The notes: generated by a model from the sequence alone, not told the origin. A stretch of 64,000 bases of DNA from Anaerolineales bacterium (GCA_016932165.1 JAFGDK010000029.1:1-64000); one strand, 5' to 3'; numbered from the stretch's first letter, positions 35,147 to 44,719 are shown. Translations and numbers: made by a program.

Positions 35147-37402
35147 CTACAACAATGGTAGCTGGGCTTCATCATGTGCGATTGGATCAAGGACCAGATA
35201 GCTGGCCAAATTCTTTTCGCTGAGGGATTTGCTCTCCCACATCCGGCGCACATGCCGGAATTTTAATATTCGCCACCCCCCATCCAAGCGGTAGCTTAAC
35301 CGCGGATCGCGCTCGCGTTTATACATCACCAACCCTGCGCGCCCACCCGGCAGAACCACCACACCTTCCTCAGGCCGATGATCGGCCGCATCCAGGATGC
35401 GAGAAAGCACCGTTGAAGCGATCAGGTAAAAGTGCAAATCACTTTGATTCAACGCATGCTCCCAGATGAGTGGCTCGCCTTTCTTCACCGTGAAACCTAG
35501 CCTCTCACCTGTCGAGCAAAGCAATTGTTCTATCTCGGTGATGTCTTTTTGTCGAGAGGCGGCGATGTCATTTGCACGCAGATGCCAGTTGCCCGATTGA
35601 TCCTGCTCGGCATAGGAGGTTAAAATCATGCGGATCAAGCGCTGATCGGGCGTTAGCAAGCCCGGGAATTGTTCGCAAAGGGCAGCATCGATCTCTGCCC
35701 AGGAAATGACGGGCTGTGCCTGGAGCAAATTGACCAGCGAGATTTCCACCCGATCTGCCAGCGGGGATTCTGATCTGGATGCATTTTTCGTCCACCATTT
35801 GCCAATTTCAATTGAACTGCGCCCTCCCTGGTAGCGGATCAGATCACCAGTAGGGATCAGCGCCTCCAACATCAATTGGCGCACCCGGTTGTAGGTATTT
35901 CCAGCCTGAATCGTGGTGGATTCCCCCAGCTCGGATTTAGGAACCGTGATCGCATTATGCTGGCTGAGATTTAACAAGGCCGCCGCCTGTAACTGCAGGT
36001 ATGGAGTTGGTTCCCCCCGCTGATTAATGATCTCCTGAAGACTGTCTTTCACAATCCTCAATCCAGCATCCAGATCAGGTTCAGGCCGTTGTTCCAGCTT
36101 GCGCCAGACGAACTGGGTCTGCCCTTCGCGCACCCGCAGGGCAACATCTTCCAGCACAAAACCAGCTAGGTCGGCCGCCGAGGCTGCCGCGGCATCAAAT
36201 CCAGCTTCATTCTCAGTCACCATACCAAAGAAGGGGGTATTCTCTGGCAGGATTTCCACCAACCCCTTCAAAGAGCGGGTCAGGGCGGCCGTATGCCAGA
36301 CCCAATCATACCGTCGGCGCTGGAGCACGCGGGCAAAGGGGCCAATCGCCTGCCGCCCCCACAGCCAACCTGCCCAAAGCGCTGAAAGGGTCCAAAATGC
36401 CTGGTTGGGGCGCGGCAGTGCAGAAATAACAGCCCCGACAGGGATTTGATCAATCCTGCGGGCGATCTCTTTGATCCTGCCCTGATAAAGGCAAATTCCG
36501 CCGGAATCCGGCGGACCTTCAGGCCAATGAGTCAATGGGACAGCAGGACCTCCGCTTGCCCAGATGCGCACAGCTGCTTCAATCACCAGCCAGAGATTAT
36601 GTTCAATAAAACGCGGGGGGGTGGTAAGCTGCCTGGGACGAGAGATCTCCGCCGGGATGCGCCAGAGGTTATTGCCCTTATCACAGGCAGCCAGCAAGAG
36701 CGCTCGCAAATATTTAGCCTCATCGCCTTCAAGATCAATGCCGTCCAGCTTGTTGATCATCGTGATCAGGGCGTAAACTGCCCGCGGCAGATGGGCATCC
36801 AGAGCTTCTTCTGCATGGAAGCGATTGGGATCATCACTTGAAGTTACCCGCTGCAAGGCCAATGCCCAATGCTGGCCGCGGTGGCTGAAGCGGCTGACCT
36901 TTTCCAGGTCTTCCTCGGAGGTGGGAAACTCCCCGGCGTGCTGGCAGTTTGGGCAGGCATACACCCGCGCATAGGGGGTCAGGGTATCACTGGCCCACAG
37001 GTAGGCAGCCGCATCTACCAACCGCCCGCAGTGATCACAGCGGGTGGTGTATAACTCGCGGATATGGTGCTCCAGTCGCTCCTGACCGCGTTTGGCAGTC
37101 GCCAGGTCTGCCAGGGCAGCCTGCATGGCCTCCTCCGCAGGTGGATTAGCCAACAGGTCGAGGATAAAGCGCGTGATCGGGTTATTGGAGATCACCAGCA
37201 CGCGGTAGCCAGCTTTAGCAGCCTCAATCGTCAACTGCGGGCTAGCCCCAAATGGGTCAACCACCCACTGGCCGGTCTCGGTGAGTGTATTGCCCAGCCA
37301 CGCGGCTGCTGCGCCAGCAGGCAGCCGCGGTAAAAACTGGGTCAAAACGCCCGGAGGTGATTCCTCTGCCAGCGGCAGATAGATCAATTTTGAAGTGGTC
37401 AT
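35147..37402 (-). CDS. Degenerate Zn-ribbon DNA methylase-like protein
   Basis: The 751-residue protein resembles COG1743-type adenine-specific DNA methylases with a Zn ribbon. VVDPFGASPQLTIEAAKAGYR near 47 matches the AdoMet-binding DPFxGxG...EA...G strand, and VISNNPITRFIL follows where DLNPVA is usual. A zinc ribbon (CDHCGRLVD ... CPNCQHAGEF) lies at about 119-160. Where a true enzyme has TDPPYYDN...LSDFFYVWL, this one has SALPRPNQAFWTLSALWAGWLW near 320, so the catalytic (D/N)PPY is lost. The last 280 residues are unrelated to anything I know. No restriction gene is near. I infer a DNA- or nucleotide-binding role without methylation. Confidence 0.65.
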   Translation of the reverse strand: MTTSKLIYLPLAEESPPGVLTQFLPRLPAGAAAAWLGNTLTETGQWVVDPFGASPQLTIEAAKAGYRVLVISNNPITRFILDLLANPPAEEAMQAALADLATAKRGQERLEHHIRELYTTRCDHCGRLVDAAAYLWASDTLTPYARVYACPNCQHAGEFPTSEEDLEKVSRFSHRGQHWALALQRVTSSDDPNRFHAEEALDAHLPRAVYALITMINKLDGIDLEGDEAKYLRALLLAACDKGNNLWRIPAEISRPRQLTTPPRFIEHNLWLVIEAAVRIWASGGPAVPLTHWPEGPPDSGGICLYQGRIKEIARRIDQIPVGAVISALPRPNQAFWTLSALWAGWLWGRQAIGPFARVLQRRRYDWVWHTAALTRSLKGLVEILPENTPFFGMVTENEAGFDAAAASAADLAGFVLEDVALRVREGQTQFVWRKLEQRPEPDLDAGLRIVKDSLQEIINQRGEPTPYLQLQAAALLNLSQHNAITVPKSELGESTTIQAGNTYNRVRQLMLEALIPTGDLIRYQGGRSSIEIGKWWTKNASRSESPLADRVEISLVNLLQAQPVISWAEIDAALCEQFPGLLTPDQRLIRMILTSYAEQDQSGNWHLRANDIAASRQKDITEIEQLLCSTGERLGFTVKKGEPLIWEHALNQSDLHFYLIASTVLSRILDAADHRPEEGVVVLPGGRAGLVMYKRERDPRLSYRLDGGWRILKFRHVRRMWESKSLSEKNLASYLVLDPIAHDEAQLPLL

Positions 37403-37458
37403 GTATTCCTATCATCAGTATAATCGGGTTAATTCAATTTTCAAAATATGGATAAATA

Positions 37459-38778
37459 ATGTCAACAAAAAAGACCCCTCTCATTTTCATCCTGATTCTC
37501 CTGATTGCAGGCTGCAGCGGCATCCCGACAGCCGCTACACTAGCGCCTGCCCCTGAACAGCCGACTGAAGTTCCCGTTGTGACTGCAATTGACATCGAGG
37601 CTGACCCAGATGAAACCGCGCCTGCCGCTACCGAAGGCCCGGCATCAGCCGCTGCGGATACCCCGGTGATCCCGGCCAGCACCAGCGCGGTCTGTGTCCC
37701 GGCGGCCAGCCACCCAGACCTGGCTTACACCACCTTTCAAACTTTCCCACAAGCGATTCTGGATTACTTAAATGCCGGCGCTTCACCAGAAGAACTGGCT
37801 GTGACCTTGATCATATACCAGCTTGGGCCCGAGGAACAGCCTGTGTGGGCCGAAGACCTGACCGGCGACAACCTCCGCGAAGTGGTGGTGACCGTATCTG
37901 ACCAGGAGCAGATCAACCAGGGCGCTTTGCTGATCCTGAACTGCGTAGATGGACAGTATCAACTCAGCCACACAGTGATCACCAACCAGGACGCCCTGGC
38001 CCCCAGACTGCGCCATGTACAGGATATCAACGCCGATGGGCTGCACGATGTGGTTTTCAGCAGTACCAATTGCGGGGCGCATACCTGCTTTGAGGATCTC
38101 CAAATCCTCAGCTGGGAAGGGGAACAATATGTCAACAAGCTGGAAGGCAGCACGCTTGATTATCCCTACCCGGATATCAAACTGACCGATTTCGACCACG
38201 ACGGCATCTATCATTTGGAAGTGACTGGCACGGTGATCGCCTCAGTTGGCGCCGGACCGCAGCGCAATACAGTCAATATCTGGCATTACGACCCGGCCGC
38301 CACCACCTGGAAACTCTCCGAACAGTTCTACGCCGCATCTGATTTCCGCGTGCACCAGATGCATGATGCCGAAGATGCGATGGATCGAGGCGAATACCAG
38401 ATCGCCAGCCTATTATTCCAGCAGGTGATCGAAGATGACGCACTACTGGATTGGGCTGACCCGGAAACGGAACGCGCCTATCTTTCCGCCTATAGCTATT
38501 TCAAACAGATTGTGGCTGCTGTGGCCCTTGGAGACCGGGTAACTGCCCAAAACCTGTATCAACAGCTGGATGAACTTTACGGCGTTTCAGACCAGTATGC
38601 CTATGTCGATATAGCTTATGTTTTTTTGAGCGACAGCGAGACCCAGGGCTTGGATGGGGGTTGTGCGGCAGCGATCCAATATGCCGGCACCAATAAGGCT
38701 GTGATCTTGGACCCGATCAGCTCGACAATCTTCGGCTACGCCAACCGGGATTTTGAACCCGAGGATGTATGCCCGTAA
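37459..38778 (+). CDS. Lipoprotein with VCBS/FG-GAP-like repeats, function unknown
   Basis: The 439-residue protein has a lipoprotein signal peptide (LILLIAGC, lipid-bearing Cys at 19) and a Pro/Thr/Ala-rich linker to about residue 75. A globular part follows, with phrases typical of FG-GAP/VCBS blades (DINADGLHDVVFS and DFDHDGIYHLEV). The C-terminal 130 residues are helical and TPR-like. It should sit on the outside of the cytoplasmic membrane. It is a single-gene unit closed by a long perfect hairpin. No ribosome site is obvious. Confidence 0.75.
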   Translation: MSTKKTPLIFILILLIAGCSGIPTAATLAPAPEQPTEVPVVTAIDIEADPDETAPAATEGPASAAADTPVIPASTSAVCVPAASHPDLAYTTFQTFPQAILDYLNAGASPEELAVTLIIYQLGPEEQPVWAEDLTGDNLREVVVTVSDQEQINQGALLILNCVDGQYQLSHTVITNQDALAPRLRHVQDINADGLHDVVFSSTNCGAHTCFEDLQILSWEGEQYVNKLEGSTLDYPYPDIKLTDFDHDGIYHLEVTGTVIASVGAGPQRNTVNIWHYDPAATTWKLSEQFYAASDFRVHQMHDAEDAMDRGEYQIASLLFQQVIEDDALLDWADPETERAYLSAYSYFKQIVAAVALGDRVTAQNLYQQLDELYGVSDQYAYVDIAYVFLSDSETQGLDGGCAAAIQYAGTNKAVILDPISSTIFGYANRDFEPEDVCP

Positions 38779-38793
38779 GGTGGTTACACTGAG

Positions 38794-38836
38794 AGACAGT
38801 CACGGCCACCTGCATAGCAGGTGGCCGTGACTGTCT
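38794..38836 (+). terminator. 19-bp perfect hairpin after the lipoprotein gene
   Basis: AGACAGTCACGGCCACCTG (38794-38812) pairs without mismatch with 38818-38836 around a five-base loop. It begins 15 bases after the stop. There is no long T run, so it may act as a very stable terminator or as an mRNA 3' protection element. Confidence 0.7.
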
Positions 38837-39049
38837 TCTCCATCTAATCATATGTGACGATATATCTTGAATCGTGACAAAGATCAAAGCTGCCTGCTAC
38901 CCTCAACCCGGATATCCTGTGAAAACATAACCCATTCTCCCGAAACTGAAATGCATTTTCATTGCAGAGAGAATGCGCTTGGGTTAAAGTAGTAGAGACA
39001 GTCTCAGGCGGCCCACCTGAGGCGGGTTGAGCTGCAACAGGAGACCAGG

Positions 39050-41119
39050 ATGGAAGACCTAAAAGGCCGGCAACTAGGCGATTACCAGATCATTGAGCAA
39101 ATTGGCAAAGGCGGTATGGCCAGCGTGTTCAGAGCTTACCAGCCCTCGTTGGAGCGCGATGTAGCCATCAAGGTGCTGCCGCCCTATTACGCCCAGCAGG
39201 ACGAAGCCTTCACCCAGCGTTTCAAGCGCGAGGCCAAGGCAATTGCCAACCTGCGCCACCCCAATATTCTGATGGTGCTGGAAGCGGGCGAACAGGACGA
39301 TCTGGCCTACCTGGTGATGGAATACGTCAATGCCGGCACGCTGAAAGACCGGCTGAAACGACCGATCTCACTGAGAGAAATCTACAGCCTGGTGAAGCAG
39401 ATTGCCAGCGCGCTGGAACATGCCCACGAAAAAGGGATCGTCCACCGGGATATCAAACCCTCCAACATCATGCTGCCCAAACCAGATTGGGCATTGCTGA
39501 CCGACTTTGGGCTGGCCCATATTGTCGGCGGCAGTTTCCTGACCCAATCGGGGATGACAGTCGGCACCCCGGCTTACATGTCGCCGGAACAGGGACGCGG
39601 CGACAGAGTAGACCACCGCACGGACATTTATTCCCTGGGAATCATGCTTTACGAAATGACGGTCGGAGAAGTGCCTTACACCGCCGAGACACCGATGGCG
39701 GTGGTAGTCAAGCATATTGTCGATCCCCTGCCGATCCCGCGCGACAAGAATCCTGACATCCCGGAAGAACTACAACGCATCATCCTAAAGGCATTGGCCA
39801 AAAACCCTGATGACCGTTTCCAAACTGCCGGCGAGTTTGCTGCTGCGCTGGAGCGGGTGGCAGTCTTGCACCCGGATTGGTCTGCCGCCGAAATGAAAGC
39901 TGTCAACGCCGTTCGGGCGCCGCAAATCGACCAACCCGAGACCCGCCAGTTGGATCAACCGGAAGTTGATGCCGGAATTGCGGACGATCCCACTGTCCCA
40001 CCAGCGGCAGCCCCTGTACCGGTTGAGAAGACTTCCTCAGGGGAACTCGCAGCAACTATCTCAGAACTAACTGTCGCAGACCCGGCTGATTCACAGTCAG
40101 GCAAAGTTATAAAGAAGAAGAAAAGCCGCTGGCCGGTGATCCTTGGAGGCATCCTTGCCATGCTGGTCTGCGGGGTGATCGGATTGGGTGTGCTGAGCAG
40201 CATAATCAAAAACCGCCAGTCACAAGCAGACAATAATTCCGCCGAGATCAACCTCTTAGACAGTGAAAACATACCCGCAGAGATGCCCCCTGAAGAAGAT
40301 TTGGAAAATCCTAACGCGGAAGAAGAAATTGCCACAGGCTTTGACCAGATTGGCAAGCTGCTGGATGAAGGCGATATCCCCATGGCCCAGGAGGTATATG
40401 CCCGGCTTGAAGAACGCTTCCCGCAACTCTGGGAACTATTTATGGATCGCCGCTTCTACCCCCTCTATGGGAGCGGCGACACCGAAGGGGCCCTGACCCT
40501 GCTCAACGCCGGACTGGAAGTTAATCCAGATGCCCCGCCGGAAGCCTATGAACTATCCGGGTTCTTATATTGGGAGCTGGACCGCCCGATGCAGGCATTG
40601 GGCGCATTTGAAAAGACAATCCAGCACCACCCCTGGTATGCACCGGCATATTACGATATCACAAACCTTGCTTATCTCTATGAGGGGGATTTACCAGCAA
40701 AAGCAATGAATGTGATGGAGAGAATTATTGAAAAGAATCCTACTCCATATGCTCACCACGCGATCGGCAACCTGTATTTCGACCTGGGCGATGATTACCA
40801 GGCAATGATGAACTATCACGAAGCAAAAGACCGCTACCGAGAAGCGTTGGAAAACGATGCATCTCTCACTCGATGGAACACGCTCGGGCTCGCCACTATG
40901 CTTTATTATGTGGATGAATCGCAGGATGAGATGGTTGACATGATCAATGAAACCGAGCGTCTTGGCATGAAAGAACTAGATACTCGTGTTCTGGAAGAAC
41001 TTGGTTGGCTGCTGATCGAAATGGGAGACTGCCTTGGAGTGAACAAGCTGATGGACAACGTTGAAAACCGCTTCCCGGATTATCAACGTCATCAGATGAT
41101 GAAAGAAATTTGTCCATAA
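39050..41119 (+). CDS. Ser/Thr protein kinase with extracytoplasmic TPR-like region
   Basis: This 689-residue PknB-type kinase carries the kinase domain in the first 275 residues: GKGGMASVFRA near 20, VAIKVL near 40, HRDIKPSNIML near 132, and TDFGLAHIVGG near 151. An acidic, Pro-rich juxtamembrane linker follows. A single membrane helix lies at about 361-383, and about 300 residues of helical TPR-like repeats (YELSGFLYWELDRPMQALGAFEKTIQ) face the outside. It is thus a transmembrane sensor kinase with a protein-binding external domain. GGAG precedes the ATG. A terminator follows at 41146. Confidence 0.92.
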   Translation: MEDLKGRQLGDYQIIEQIGKGGMASVFRAYQPSLERDVAIKVLPPYYAQQDEAFTQRFKREAKAIANLRHPNILMVLEAGEQDDLAYLVMEYVNAGTLKDRLKRPISLREIYSLVKQIASALEHAHEKGIVHRDIKPSNIMLPKPDWALLTDFGLAHIVGGSFLTQSGMTVGTPAYMSPEQGRGDRVDHRTDIYSLGIMLYEMTVGEVPYTAETPMAVVVKHIVDPLPIPRDKNPDIPEELQRIILKALAKNPDDRFQTAGEFAAALERVAVLHPDWSAAEMKAVNAVRAPQIDQPETRQLDQPEVDAGIADDPTVPPAAAPVPVEKTSSGELAATISELTVADPADSQSGKVIKKKKSRWPVILGGILAMLVCGVIGLGVLSSIIKNRQSQADNNSAEINLLDSENIPAEMPPEEDLENPNAEEEIATGFDQIGKLLDEGDIPMAQEVYARLEERFPQLWELFMDRRFYPLYGSGDTEGALTLLNAGLEVNPDAPPEAYELSGFLYWELDRPMQALGAFEKTIQHHPWYAPAYYDITNLAYLYEGDLPAKAMNVMERIIEKNPTPYAHHAIGNLYFDLGDDYQAMMNYHEAKDRYREALENDASLTRWNTLGLATMLYYVDESQDEMVDMINETERLGMKELDTRVLEELGWLLIEMGDCLGVNKLMDNVENRFPDYQRHQMMKEICP

Positions 41120-41145
41120 GAGAACTGTAAATTTTAAAAAACCAG

Positions 41146-41175
41146 GCTCATGGGTTGAATCTCATGAGCTTTTTT
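41146..41175 (+). terminator. Rho-independent terminator
   Basis: GCTCATG (41146-41152) pairs with CATGAGC (41163-41169), followed by T6. It lies 27 bases after the kinase stop. An A-rich stretch before it may also let it serve the convergent gene on the minus strand. Confidence 0.8.
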
Positions 41176-41272
41176 GTGGAACGTAATTCGCTTAATTTCA
41201 CTCATCAGGGTTGGAAAACCTGTCCGCCTAGAATATCTTCGTTCCGGAAAGGGGTAATTTCCCTCAGTGCTG

Positions 41273-42199
41273 TTATAGCCTGGCACCGGGATAAAACTGC
41301 AGGATAGCAGGGGCAACATCCGCCAGGGTTTGGAGATTTTGAACAAACTGCTGGCGCAGTTCCGGCGCCCCAATCACCAGCGCCGGGACCAGATTGGCAG
41401 TGTGCCGCCGGGTATCGAGGGCTTCGAGATTACCGTGATCAGAGGTGATCAGCACCAACCCAGACTGATCTTCCCATGCAGATAACAAACCACCCAGCAT
41501 CCTGTCAAAATGCGCCAGCAAGGCCCGCGCATCATCCCAGTTCTGGCGGTGACCGGCGTAGTCGCTAGGCCAAAATTCAAAGAAGGCCAGGTCAAGGCCA
41601 TTGGTCAGCTCAACCATTTTGGCCCCCGCTTCTCCGGGAGAATAGACCGGCACAGTCGCCAACCCCAACCGGTCTCGCCAGCCCTCGCCAGTAAAATCTG
41701 CCGAGAGAGCTTTACCGGCAAACAACTCCACCTGACCATTTAGAAGGATCCCGGCATTGGCGACTGCCTGGGGAATAGCTGAATACAGCCGCCTGCCGGA
41801 GGAGATGGCTTTAAAATACTGGTCAGGATAAGCGTTCAACAGGCCAGCCCGGTATCCAGCCTCGGTCAAAGCGCTGAACAGCGTCCCCTCTGCCAGCACA
41901 TCCCGCACCGCCCGGTTCGGCTTGGGGCCGTAGTGTTTTCCCACCAAATCAGATACATTCTTGCCGGTCAGCAGGCTGGCCTGCCCAGTTGCTGACTGGG
42001 GGAGACCAAGTACCTCCATCACCGCGTCCAAAGCCCTCAGGCTGGCACGCCTGGTTTCCAGCGGTGGAATACCTGCCGCCAGGTGATTCCCATCCAGCAA
42101 AGCTTTCAGATTGGGCATCTCCTCAGCAACCAGCGGGTTGAGCAACGGGTCATCCACACCCAACCCGACACCGTCCATAAACAGGAAAAGAAATTTCAC
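41273..42199 (-). CDS. Alkaline-phosphatase-superfamily metalloenzyme (phosphoglyceromutase-like)
   Basis: The 308-residue protein belongs to the phosphoglyceromutase/phosphopentomutase branch of the alkaline phosphatase superfamily. The first metal Asp is in FLFMDGVGLG, the likely Thr/Ser nucleophile is in SATGQASLLTGKN near 80, and the second metal group is LITSDHGNLEALDTRRHTA near 255. It is shorter than iPGM (about 510) and deoB (about 390), so the substrate is open. The start is a GTG whose four bases GTGA overlap the methyltransferase stop, so the pair is coupled. Confidence 0.82.
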   Translation of the reverse strand: MKFLFLFMDGVGLGVDDPLLNPLVAEEMPNLKALLDGNHLAAGIPPLETRRASLRALDAVMEVLGLPQSATGQASLLTGKNVSDLVGKHYGPKPNRAVRDVLAEGTLFSALTEAGYRAGLLNAYPDQYFKAISSGRRLYSAIPQAVANAGILLNGQVELFAGKALSADFTGEGWRDRLGLATVPVYSPGEAGAKMVELTNGLDLAFFEFWPSDYAGHRQNWDDARALLAHFDRMLGGLLSAWEDQSGLVLITSDHGNLEALDTRRHTANLVPALVIGAPELRQQFVQNLQTLADVAPAILQFYPGARL

Positions 42200-42780
42200 C
42201 CTGTCTCCGACTGTGGCCCAAACCAAAACCAGGCGGAGGGCTGCTGGTTGCGGTCAGTGGAATCGACCCTGCGTTTCAGATTCAGAACACGCTGGAAAGC
42301 GCTCACTTCTTTTTCAGTCATCCAGTTATCAGCCTCACCCAAATGACTATAGAGCAGATATGTCCCCTGCGGGCCAAGATGCTCAGATACCAACTGGCGG
42401 TAATCTGGCCGTTTTTCGTGTGGAACTGTATGATAGCAGCCAATATCCAATATCAGATCATATGTATGATTAAAATTGCGGGCATCTGAGACATCTCCTA
42501 CCAGGAAGCTGACCTCAACCCCGGCACGATGGGCTTTTTTACGCGCCTGGCGGATGGCTGAGGGGACAAAATCTACTCCGGTGACTTCCCATCCCTCTTT
42601 CGCCAGGTTGATAGCGTTGGTGCCAGTTCCACAGCCCAGGTCAAGCGCCCGGCCAGGCGGATGGCTGGCAATGAATTCTTGCAGTTCAGGCGGGGTGATG
42701 CCAGTATCCCAGGGAGGCCGGCGCAGATAAAACAGACGGAAAAATAAACGCATGTTGAGGTTTTTTAACCAGGTTCGCAT
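42196..42780 (-). CDS. Class I SAM-dependent methyltransferase
   Basis: The 194-residue protein has the AdoMet-binding motif ALDLGCGTGTNAINLAKEG near 47 and VTGVDFVPSAIRQA near 68. The catalytic region reads LILDIGCYHTVPHEKRPDY near 118. It resembles small thiopurine/tellurite-type methyltransferases, but the substrate is unknown. TACAAT lies seven bases before the ATG, which suggests an internal leaderless start inside the exporter cluster. The frame stays open upstream to a TTG, which I reject. Confidence 0.88.
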   Translation of the reverse strand: MRTWLKNLNMRLFFRLFYLRRPPWDTGITPPELQEFIASHPPGRALDLGCGTGTNAINLAKEGWEVTGVDFVPSAIRQARKKAHRAGVEVSFLVGDVSDARNFNHTYDLILDIGCYHTVPHEKRPDYRQLVSEHLGPQGTYLLYSHLGEADNWMTEKEVSAFQRVLNLKRRVDSTDRNQQPSAWFWFGPQSETG

Positions 42781-42787
42781 GTCATCG

Positions 42788-42793
42788 ATTGTA
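42788..42793 (-). promoter_or_regulatory. -10 box of a leaderless promoter for the methyltransferase
   Basis: On the minus strand TACAAT, seven bases, then ATG; no ribosome site. It would let the methyltransferase and phosphoglyceromutase-like pair be made independently of the exporter. Confidence 0.4.
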
Positions 42794-42828
42794 CCAAAAA
42801 GGGGGGCTTTCAAAGAAATTGGTTCGGT

Positions 42829-43740
42829 CTAATCCAGGGATAGAGAGAGAAACACGTCCTCCAAACCCGGCGACGTTGGACTGACGGCGATCCCATCTAA
42901 TCCCGCAGACCTCAACACCTGTACCAGGACAGACTTACGCACAACCTTGGCAGCAATGACCCTTAAATGGTCGCCAGAAAGACCCACGCGATGGACACCA
43001 GGCACTTGCTCCAGGACACTGATTGCCCGCAAAGCCGGCTTGGCGCTCACATCCCAGGCCTGCCCGTCAAGCACATCCCGCTTGAGACGCTCAGGGGTAT
43101 CCATCGCCAGAAGCTGGCCGCGGCGCATGATCCCCACCCGCTGGCAGTACTCAGCCTCGTCCATAAAGTGGGTGGTGACCAGGGCGGTGATCCCTTCATC
43201 CACGAGCTCATAAATCAGGTCCCAGAACACCCGCCGGGCTAACGGGTCAACCCCGCTGGTGGGTTCATCCAGGAAGAGCAGTTGGGGCTGGTGTACGATA
43301 GCCGCGGCCAATGCAAGCCGCTGCCGCCATCCGACTGGCAGGTCTTTGGCCATCTCACGCGCCTGTTTACGCATCCCTACCCGGTCCAGGGTAGCCTTCA
43401 GGTGAGCTTCGTCAGTCACCGCATATACTCCGGCGTAGAATTGCAGATTCTCCCACACGGTGAGGTCATCATACAGGGCAAAGCGTTGAGACATATAGCC
43501 AGACTTGCGCCGGATCGGTTCAGGGTCAGTGCGGATATTATAGCCCAGTACCTCAGCCTCCCCTGATGTAGGCAAGAGCAGCCCCAACAACATGCGGATG
43601 GTGGTGGTTTTACCAGAACCATTCGGCCCCAGGTAACCCACGATCTCACCAGACTTGATTGCAAAAGACACCGCATCAACGGCGGTAAACTCACCAAACC
43701 GCTTGGTCAACTGGTCCGTGCGGACAACGGTTTCAATCAT
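42829..43740 (-). CDS. ABC-2 exporter ATPase, YbhF C-half type
   Basis: The 303-residue ATPase has Walker A GPNGSGKTTTIR near 38, the signature region DLPVGWRQRLALA instead of LSGGQ, Walker B LLFLDEPTSGVDP near 162, and the switch His in TTHFMDEAEYC near 197. This matches the C-terminal half of the fused YbhF ATPase. Its start at 43740 overlaps the end of the other ATPase gene by eight bases and is preceded by GGAG. Together they would form a heterodimer with the permease at 44720. Confidence 0.92.
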   Translation of the reverse strand: MIETVVRTDQLTKRFGEFTAVDAVSFAIKSGEIVGYLGPNGSGKTTTIRMLLGLLLPTSGEAEVLGYNIRTDPEPIRRKSGYMSQRFALYDDLTVWENLQFYAGVYAVTDEAHLKATLDRVGMRKQAREMAKDLPVGWRQRLALAAAIVHQPQLLFLDEPTSGVDPLARRVFWDLIYELVDEGITALVTTHFMDEAEYCQRVGIMRRGQLLAMDTPERLKRDVLDGQAWDVSAKPALRAISVLEQVPGVHRVGLSGDHLRVIAAKVVRKSVLVQVLRSAGLDGIAVSPTSPGLEDVFLSLSLD

Positions 43741-44710
43741 GCTGCACTCCATTGATCTGATAAAGCCCCTCAGTTGAGACGTGATCCACAATTGCAGCGT
43801 TGAAGACATCCTCCAGCAGGGGATCAGTAGGAGCGAGTGTTTCCAGAGATAAACCTCTCTCTCTGGCTAACTGCTTCAAAGCCCGTGTGACCGCCCTGGC
43901 GCGGCCCGGCGCCACCCGTAAATGCAAATATGTGCCAGATACCTGGATATCGAGGACATCGGGGAGGTTAGCTGCCGCCCGCCGCCAGGCCAACAGCGGT
44001 GCGCCGCGCAGCTGCAAGATCTGTCCCTCCAGGGCATTACGCAGTTCGGACGGCGGGCCTTCCAGCACCAGGCTGCCGGCAGCCATCATCCCCACATACG
44101 TGCAGCGTACGGCTTCATCCATGTATGGCGTGCTGACCAATACCCCCACATGCTCCTCGCGCACCAAACGGATAAGCAGCTGCCAAAAATCCTGCCGGGT
44201 GACCGGATCTACACCGCCAGTGGGCTCATCCAGCAGCAGCAAGCGCGGGCGGTGGACCAGGGAGGCAGCCAGGCCCAGCTTTTGCTTCATTCCCCCCGAA
44301 AGTCTCCCTGCCAGCCGGCCGGTAAACTCGCCCAGGCCGACAAAATCCAGAATTTCCAGCGTGCGCGGCCGCCAAACATCTGCAGCCAGGCCGCGCACCT
44401 CAGCGAAGAAACGCAGGTTTTCGAGTACCGTCAGGTCTTCATACATCGAAAACCGCTGTGAGAGGTAACCAATTTCACTTCTGGCCTGGTCTGGTGATTT
44501 ATTCATACTGATCCCATTGACCAGCACCTCTCCGGTATCTGGCAGCAAGGCTCCACAGATGATCCGCATCAAAGTGGTCTTGCCTGCTCCGTCAGGCCCC
44601 ATCAAGCCAAATATCTCGCCGCCGCGCACCTGCATCGTTAAATCCTTGACGGCTTGCAGATCGCCAAAGCTGCGGGAAACAGAATTCACCTGAAGCAATT
44701 TCTCTGTCAT
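43733..44710 (-). CDS. ABC-2 exporter ATPase, YbhF N-half type
   Basis: The 325-residue ATPase has Walker A GPDGAGKTTLMRI near 38, a normal signature RLSGGMKQKLGLA near 138, and Walker B LLLLDEPTGGVDP near 157. The switch position reads VSTPYMDEA, so the H-loop His is Pro. The same loss occurs in the N-terminal half of E. coli YbhF (STSYLDEA). One of the two nucleotide sites is therefore expected to be impaired. It lies nine bases after the permease gene. Confidence 0.93.
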   Translation of the reverse strand: MTEKLLQVNSVSRSFGDLQAVKDLTMQVRGGEIFGLMGPDGAGKTTLMRIICGALLPDTGEVLVNGISMNKSPDQARSEIGYLSQRFSMYEDLTVLENLRFFAEVRGLAADVWRPRTLEILDFVGLGEFTGRLAGRLSGGMKQKLGLAASLVHRPRLLLLDEPTGGVDPVTRQDFWQLLIRLVREEHVGVLVSTPYMDEAVRCTYVGMMAAGSLVLEGPPSELRNALEGQILQLRGAPLLAWRRAAANLPDVLDIQVSGTYLHLRVAPGRARAVTRALKQLARERGLSLETLAPTDPLLEDVFNAAIVDHVSTEGLYQINGVQHD

Positions 44711-44719
44711 GGCAGCACC

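Noticed and set aside
35147..37402. Restriction-modification or other defence system
   Set aside because: The methylase-like protein lacks its catalytic motif, and no nuclease, helicase or specificity subunit is nearby.
41134..41373. Small minus-strand gene after the kinase
   Set aside because: It covers a terminator and the end of the phosphoglyceromutase-like gene in another frame; no ribosome site.
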